A DNA stretch of 8,851 bases from Thermoflexibacter sp. GTDB taxonomy: Bacteria > Bacteroidota > Bacteroidia > Cytophagales > Thermoflexibacteraceae. This document shows positions 5,003 to 8,851 of this stretch, piece by piece. The stretch is from NCBI GenBank assembly GCA_025455345.1, contig JALOMS010000233.1, positions 1-8,851 of the forward strand. Direction: 5' to 3'. Position numbers and translations under genes: made by a program. The first letter of the stretch is position 1. The number at the start of each line of letters is the position of its first letter. The notes under the pieces were generated by a model. The model searched no databases and was not told the origin of the DNA. It worked only from the letters and a program-made list of their open reading frames with translations.

Positions 5003-7339
5003 ATGAAAAAAAATATAAGTATCAATATTAGCGGTATTATTTTCCATATAGAGGAAGACGGATATGACAAGCTAAGGAATTATTTGAGCAGTATTCATCA
5101 ATACTTTTCTTCTTATGAGGAAAGTGAGGAAATTATTGCAGATATAGAAAATCGTATTGCAGAAATATTTTTGGCAAAATTAGGGCAACATAAGCAAGTC
5201 ATTACTGCCGAAGATGTGAATGAACTCATTGCTACGATGGGTACAGTTGATGATTTCGAGGCAATAGAGGGCGAAAGCAAACAACAAAAACAAAAGACTA
5301 AGGATTATCAAAGTGATTTTAGCTTTGAAGATGATTCATCTTCCTCTTACCAATACATCAAAGATGAGCCAGAAACTCCCCCTAATAGCGGCAAGAAGAT
5401 TCTCTATCGCGACCTTAAGCGCAAGCTGATAGCAGGTGTAGCGTCAGGCATTGCTCACTATTTTAGCATAGACCCGCTTTGGGTGAGGTTATTATTTGCG
5501 GCTACTTTTTTAGGTGCATTTGGTGCAGAGTTTATCCCCATGATTGCTTTGGTGTCTTATATAGCATTATGGATTATGACACCTATTTCTGATAACTTAC
5601 CAGAGGACAGCAAGGTCAAGAAGCTATTCCGCAATCCTGACAAGCGCATTTTAGGTGGGGTAGCAAGTGGTTTGGCATCTTATTTTGGGGCAGATGAAAC
5701 CGTAATTCGCTTATTATTTGTGATAGGAATTCCTTTAGGTGGTACAGGATTCATTATTTATTTGATACTTTGGGTGATTACGCCAGAGGCTAAAACACTT
5801 ACAGATAAAATGCAAATGGAAGGCGAACCTGTTACTCTTTCTAACATCGAGAAGAAAATCAAAGATAGCCTGAACATTGACGAGAATGATGAGGAAAATA
5901 TATTTGCTAAAATCTTGGTGTTTCCTTTCAAGATTATTGCCAAATTATTCAATTTCATTAGCGAAAACTTTAGACCATTAGGAAATTTTTTCTTAGAAGT
6001 AGTGCGAGTATTGTCAGGTAGTATTTTGACTATGAGTTCGTTTGCCATAGTGCTTGGCTTACTTATCTTTTTAGCCGTATTTTTAGGATTTTTCTCTATT
6101 CCTTCTGTAAGTAGTGCCAATATAGATGGTATCCCTATCGCACTTATCAAGCAAAGCGTCCCTGTGGGCGGGGTAACTGCTTTATTAGTGGTACTAATCA
6201 TTCCGTTTTTGACTTTTGGGATTGCAGGAGTTTCTTTGATAGCCAAACGCAGAGTAGTAAGCCCTATTGCGGCGTGGTCTTTATTTGGACTTTGGATTTT
6301 GGGTTTATTAGGGGCTTCAGCCACTATCCCCGCCTTTGTGCAGTCTTTCCAGATAGAAGGCAGTCATAAAAACATTACGCTTTACAAAGCAGAAGCCCCT
6401 CTTATCACACTGGGTTTGAACGAACAGGGCAAAGGGCTAAGTTTTGTCAAACTTACGATTCGTGGCTACGAAGGCAAGGAGATAAAACTTGTACAGAAAT
6501 TGGAAGCCAGAGGCAGTAGCCAAGAAGAAGCAAGCAAAAATGCCCAATCTGTAAATTATAAAATAGAAAATAAGGATAATATGCTTATTTTTGACAAAAA
6601 CCTTTCTCTCAAATCAGAATCGGCATTTAGAGCGCAAAGTGTAAGCATGGAGCTATTCATTCCTTACGGCAAGGAGTTTGTCATGCAAAAAGAATTAGGT
6701 AAAATCTTAAGCTATACCTTGCACCCTTTTGGTTATGAAAGAGAAGATTTGGGAGATGACCGCAAGTGGGTTTTTGATGAAAGTGGCTTGAAATGCTTAA
6801 ACTGCCCACCCAAGGAAGAAATAGCCGAAGCCGTACCCCAAGAAGATGATATAGAAGACATTGATGAAGAAGACTTTACCAAAGAAATTAGTGATTTGAA
6901 AGGCTTTAAAAAAATAATGGTAGATGATAATTTTGAGGTAGAAATAGAAGGCAATAAAGATTTTGGTATCCGAATCGAGGGGAATAAAGAAATAGTCAGA
7001 CAAGTAAGTGTTGTCCAAAATGAGGACGAGTTAATACTTACTTTTGATGGGAAAAGTAATAAATTAAAAAAATTAGTTACTGACCCTATCAAAATCTATA
7101 TTTCCATGCCTTATCTGCAAGCTCTCAATATCAAAGGACGGTCTAATATTTATTTAAGTGAATTTAAAGGCAAAGAGATGAGCATGATACTGAGCGATTA
7201 TGCAGAATGTAAAGCAGACATAGCCATAGAAAAGCTAAATGTGGTGATGAAAGACCGTTCCGAACTTTCTCTTGCGGGGAAAGGAAATGATTTAGAGCTG
7301 ATAGTTACTGATATAACTGAGATAGGTTTTTGCCTCTAA
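5003..7339 (+). CDS. PspC-domain membrane protein (two PspC domains) with C-terminal DUF2807/GIN domain, truncated by a frameshift
   Basis: As read, 778 residues. Order: a conserved N-terminal cytoplasmic region (1-90, beginning MKKNISINISGIIFHIEEDG) typical of Bacteroidota PspC proteins; a charged, Ser/Asp-rich linker (91-128); PspC domain 1 (about 131-194, KLIAGVASGIAHYFSIDPLW); PspC domain 2 (about 205-263, RILGGVASGLASYFGAD); three more membrane helices (about 340-367, 389-413, 421-447); then a long presumably periplasmic part with a CLNC pair (Cys598, Cys601), an acidic linker (612-628) and a DUF2807 head-GIN domain (about 629 onward). PspC proteins belong to envelope-stress responses, and DUF2807 domains are beta-helical and extracytoplasmic. 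The frame ends early (EIGFCL, stop at 7337) because of an extra T in the T5 run at 7327-7331. In the +1 frame the GIN domain continues to a stop at 7431-7433, giving 809 residues when corrected. Gene probably co-transcribed with padR. Confidence 0.88.
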   Translation: MKKNISINISGIIFHIEEDGYDKLRNYLSSIHQYFSSYEESEEIIADIENRIAEIFLAKLGQHKQVITAEDVNELIATMGTVDDFEAIEGESKQQKQKTKDYQSDFSFEDDSSSSYQYIKDEPETPPNSGKKILYRDLKRKLIAGVASGIAHYFSIDPLWVRLLFAATFLGAFGAEFIPMIALVSYIALWIMTPISDNLPEDSKVKKLFRNPDKRILGGVASGLASYFGADETVIRLLFVIGIPLGGTGFIIYLILWVITPEAKTLTDKMQMEGEPVTLSNIEKKIKDSLNIDENDEENIFAKILVFPFKIIAKLFNFISENFRPLGNFFLEVVRVLSGSILTMSSFAIVLGLLIFLAVFLGFFSIPSVSSANIDGIPIALIKQSVPVGGVTALLVVLIIPFLTFGIAGVSLIAKRRVVSPIAAWSLFGLWILGLLGASATIPAFVQSFQIEGSHKNITLYKAEAPLITLGLNEQGKGLSFVKLTIRGYEGKEIKLVQKLEARGSSQEEASKNAQSVNYKIENKDNMLIFDKNLSLKSESAFRAQSVSMELFIPYGKEFVMQKELGKILSYTLHPFGYEREDLGDDRKWVFDESGLKCLNCPPKEEIAEAVPQEDDIEDIDEEDFTKEISDLKGFKKIMVDDNFEVEIEGNKDFGIRIEGNKEIVRQVSVVQNEDELILTFDGKSNKLKKLVTDPIKIYISMPYLQALNIKGRSNIYLSEFKGKEMSMILSDYAECKADIAIEKLNVVMKDRSELSLAGKGNDLELIVTDITEIGFCL

Positions 7340-7433
7340 GAGCATTACTATCAATGCCAGCGATAAGAGCGAAGTAGTCTATAAAGGTAAGCCCAAAGTA
7401 GTCAAAGGGAATGGAGATTTTAGTGCAGAATAA
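7327..7433 (+). pseudogene. Frameshift site and displaced 3' end of the PspC/GIN gene
   Basis: The gene reads ggt-ttt-tgc-ctc-taa at the T5 run 7327-7331. With one T fewer it reads GGT TTT GCC TCT AAG and goes on as GFASKSITINASDKSEVV, then YKGKPKVVKGNGDFSAE, and stops with TAA at 7431-7433. The Y.G.P motif near the end is what a DUF2807 domain normally finishes with, so this stretch belongs to the gene in front of it. The cause may be a homopolymer sequencing error or a real mutation; sequence alone cannot decide. It has no own start and is not an independent gene. Confidence 0.85.
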
Positions 7434-7453
7434 ATAAAATAAACCTTCATTTT

Positions 7454-7511
7454 TAGAAGTCGTATAGACAATGACCTTAAAAATCTTGCCTATGCGACTT
7501 TTATTTTTTTA
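7454..7511 (+). terminator. Stem-loop terminator after the PspC/GIN gene
   Basis: AAGTCGTATAGACA (7456-7469) pairs with TGCCTATGCGACTT (7486-7499) across a 16-nt loop. Of 14 positions, 12 are Watson-Crick, one is a G-U pair and one is a mismatch. A T-rich tract (7498-7510) follows directly. It lies 20 bp after the corrected stop codon at 7433 and before the imelysin promoter, so it probably ends the PadR operon. Confidence 0.75.
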
Positions 7512-7530
7512 TATTATAGAATGTGAATCC

Positions 7531-7538
7531 TATCTTTG
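7531..7538 (+). promoter_or_regulatory. -7 promoter box of the imelysin-family gene
   Basis: TATCTTTG matches TAnnTTTG exactly, placed 21 bp before the ATG at 7560, giving a short leader of about 15-18 nt. The expected TTG 19-21 bp further upstream is absent (the region is T/A-rich). The box contains the in-frame TTG codon at 7536, which argues against that codon being a translation start. Confidence 0.5.
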
Positions 7539-7559
7539 ACCCAATTTAACCTTTTTATT

Positions 7560-8597
7560 ATGAATCTATTTTATACAAACACATTCAAACACCTCTCGCT
7601 ATCTATCATCTTACTTAGTTTGTTAGCCTGTAATCCTACTGAAAAACAAGCATTTGATAAGACTGCAATGATTACTAATATTACAGAAAAAGTCATATTA
7701 AATCATTACCAGATTTTTGGAAAGTCTGTCCTCCAATTCCAACAACAAGTACAGCAATTCCAAAAAGAAAATACAAATGGAAACTTGTCCAACTTACAAA
7801 CCCAATGGATAGGACTATATAGCGAATGGAAAAAATGCGAATTAGCAAATTTTGGCATTACCAAAGACAAAAACTTTATGTATGACATCAATTTTAATGA
7901 ACCTCGCCCTAAGCTCATTGAAAATGTCTTGATAGAAACGCAAACTATTGATAAGGAATATATTAAAAATCTTGGTTCTGCCGCCAAAGGACTCCCTGCG
8001 CTTGGACTATTGCTTTTTGAAAAAGAAGAAATATTATTAGAAAAGCAAAATAATGAAAGGATTTTAGCATATATAGGAATGCTTGCCCAAGACCTTGCTG
8101 ACCAATCACAACAATTGTATAGTGAATGGAAAAATAACTATGCCAATGATTTTATCAAGAATGAAGGCAATCACGCTATCAATACTCTTGCCAATCAATT
8201 ACTTGCCCTTACAGACAATTTAGCCAATAAGCGAATTGGCAAATTGATAAAACAGGTCAGTAATTCTTCGAAGTTAGATACTTTTGAAAAGATTTTGAAT
8301 CAAAAAAAGTTTATCATCAACAACTTAGAAGTCATCAAAGAAACTTTTAATGGTCAAGAAGGAATTGGTTTTGATGATTATTTAGATTTTTTGAATGCAA
8401 AATTTACCAATCAATCTCTATCCTCAAAAATAAATCAACAAATAGATGCCGCCCAAAAAGCGGTGCAAGAGGCTGATACAGAAGACAAAGCCCAAAAAGC
8501 ACAAGAAGAACTCAAAAAAGTATTGATTTTGATAAAAACGGATATGTTTTCTGCTTTGGGCATTAGTGTTTCTTTTACAGATGCTGACGGAGATTAG
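7560..8597 (+). CDS. Imelysin-family (peptidase M75-like) lipoprotein
   Basis: 345 residues from the ATG at 7560. The leader MNLFYTNTFKHLSLSIILLS runs into a standard lipobox LLAC (Cys24), so the protein is a lipoprotein. The mature helical protein has the imelysin signatures in order: WIGLYSEWKKCELANFG (83-99), KGLPALGLLLFE (143-154), ETFNGQEGIGFDDYLDF (261-277) and the closing ISVSFTDADGD (335-345), which is characteristic of Bacteroidota members. Imelysin-like proteins (EfeO, IrpA, insulin-cleaving imelysin) sit in the periplasm or outer membrane and are linked to iron uptake. The family motif GxHxxE is replaced by GLPALG, so metal binding or peptidase activity at that site is doubtful. 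An in-frame TTG at 7536 is rejected as start since it lies in the -7 box. A probable TonB-dependent receptor gene follows 95 bp downstream. Confidence 0.85.
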   Translation: MNLFYTNTFKHLSLSIILLSLLACNPTEKQAFDKTAMITNITEKVILNHYQIFGKSVLQFQQQVQQFQKENTNGNLSNLQTQWIGLYSEWKKCELANFGITKDKNFMYDINFNEPRPKLIENVLIETQTIDKEYIKNLGSAAKGLPALGLLLFEKEEILLEKQNNERILAYIGMLAQDLADQSQQLYSEWKNNYANDFIKNEGNHAINTLANQLLALTDNLANKRIGKLIKQVSNSSKLDTFEKILNQKKFIINNLEVIKETFNGQEGIGFDDYLDFLNAKFTNQSLSSKINQQIDAAQKAVQEADTEDKAQKAQEELKKVLILIKTDMFSALGISVSFTDADGD

Positions 8598-8598
8598 T

Positions 8599-8619
8599 TT
8601 TGCTGTATTTGCTGTATTT
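8599..8619 (+). repeat. 9-bp tandem repeat directly after the imelysin stop codon
   Basis: TTGCTGTAT occurs twice in tandem (8600-8608, 8609-8617), with the 9-bp period holding from 8599 to 8619. It starts one base after the stop codon. No function is apparent. Confidence 0.6.
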
Positions 8620-8636
8620 TGATAATAAATTAGTAA

Positions 8637-8669
8637 ATTATGCTTTATTTTGTAGAAATAAGGCATAGT
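8637..8669 (+). other. AT-rich 14-bp hairpin between imelysin and the receptor gene
   Basis: ATTATGCTTTATTT (8637-8650) pairs with AAATAAGGCATAGT (8656-8669) around a 5-nt loop, with 12 Watson-Crick pairs and two G-U pairs. No T-run follows, so it is a poor intrinsic terminator. It could be a weak terminator, a leader structure in the receptor mRNA or, as DNA, a protein-binding palindrome 24 bp before the ATG at 8693. Confidence 0.5.
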
Positions 8670-8692
8670 ATTTACTTCATAAGTATCCTAAA

Positions 8693-8851
8693 ATGAAAAA
8701 CCTCGCTTGCATTTTTATTATTCTTATATTCTCTACCCAACTCTCTCTTGCTCAAAGCATTAGTGGAAGAATTACTAACAACTTGAGGCAGACTGTGCCT
8801 TTGGTCAATATTACTTTGGAAGGAAGAAATATTGGAACTACTTCAGATTCA
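8693..8851 (+). CDS. Start of a probable TonB-dependent receptor (carboxypeptidase-regulatory-like domain), 3'-truncated
   Basis: 53 codons are visible before the window ends. The signal peptide MKNLACIFIILIFSTQLSLA is followed by Gln21 (cleavage SLA|Q). Then comes SISGRITNNLRQTVPLVNIT and LEGRNIGTTSDS, the classic beginning of the carboxypeptidase-D-regulatory-like domain (G.I.......PL..V.I.LEG...GT.TD) found at the N-terminus of many Bacteroidota TonB-dependent outer-membrane receptors. The same domain also opens some non-receptor outer-membrane proteins, so the receptor call is an inference supported by the imelysin gene upstream, since imelysin genes often neighbour receptor genes in metal-uptake loci. 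Cys6 lies within the hydrophobic leader and is not a lipobox. Confidence 0.7.
   Translation, partial: MKNLACIFIILIFSTQLSLAQSISGRITNNLRQTVPLVNITLEGRNIGTTSDS

Noticed and set aside
5758..6324. 188-codon open frame on the minus strand inside the pspC gene
   Set aside because: It is antisense to well-conserved membrane helices, its product is low-complexity and matches no family, and it has no promoter or neighbour support.
6733..7092. Ser-rich open frame on the minus strand under the DUF2807 region
   Set aside because: The serine richness is the mirror of the acidic and lysine codons on the coding strand; it is a shadow frame.
7323..7340. Programmed ribosomal frameshift at the T5 run
   Set aside because: The shift needed is +1 (skip one T), and no slow codon, stimulatory stem or Shine-Dalgarno-like element is visible beside it; an indel is the simpler explanation.
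7536..7538. TTG start giving the imelysin protein eight extra residues
   Set aside because: This codon lies inside the TATCTTTG promoter box, so it would precede the transcript; the ATG at 7560 gives a normal lipoprotein signal peptide.
8620..8634. Fur box ahead of the receptor gene
   Set aside because: Only the left half TGATAAT (8620-8626) matches; the right half is poor, so iron control by Fur cannot be supported from the sequence.

Overview
The window reads as a chromosomal stretch from an AT-rich Bacteroidota species, probably of the Cytophagales type, though no species can be named. The evidence is: perfect TAnnTTTG -7 promoter boxes with almost no Shine-Dalgarno sequences; signal peptides ending just before Gln; a DUF1080 glycoside-hydrolase-like protein; a short Crp/Fnr regulator of the PETLSR type; a PadR-PspC pair; an imelysin-type lipoprotein; and the start of a protein with a carboxypeptidase-regulatory-like domain, as found at the front of TonB-dependent receptors. 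No tRNA, rRNA, CRISPR array, insertion sequence or prophage gene was seen.

Layout. (1) 3-926, plus: 3' part of a DUF1080 (3-keto-disaccharide hydrolase) gene with an extra C-terminal beta-rich domain. (2) 957-3316, minus, transcribed leftward: Crp/Fnr-type regulator, then an alpha/beta hydrolase with a lipoprotein-like leader, then an unrecognised outer-membrane beta-barrel-like protein 2 bp behind it. An FNR-like palindrome lies at the end of the regulator gene, just upstream of the hydrolase. (3) 3427-3996, plus: a flavodoxin-fold NAD(P)H oxidoreductase divergent from the regulator. (4) 4206-7433, plus: a three-gene unit made of a small exported lipocalin-like protein, a PadR repressor, and a large membrane protein with two PspC domains and a C-terminal DUF2807 (GIN) domain. 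The last gene carries a one-base frameshift in a T5 tract that removes its final ~33 residues. A strong Bacteroidota promoter with a near-perfect inverted repeat over its -33 box precedes the unit; a stem-loop terminator follows it. (5) 7560-8597, plus: an imelysin-family lipoprotein, followed at 8693 by the beginning of a probable TonB-dependent receptor cut by the window edge.

How the parts may work together. Segment 4 looks like a self-regulated envelope-response operon: PadR probably represses its own promoter, and the PspC/GIN protein would span the inner membrane with a large periplasmic part. Segments 2 and 3 look like a small Crp/Fnr-controlled redox regulon, with the divergent oxidoreductase and possibly the hydrolase/outer-membrane pair as targets. 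Segment 5 looks like the front of a metal (perhaps iron) uptake locus. These functional links are inferences from gene order and sites. The most noteworthy points are the frameshift, the putative PadR operator on a perfect promoter, and the FNR-like box that fits the recognition helix of the adjacent regulator.
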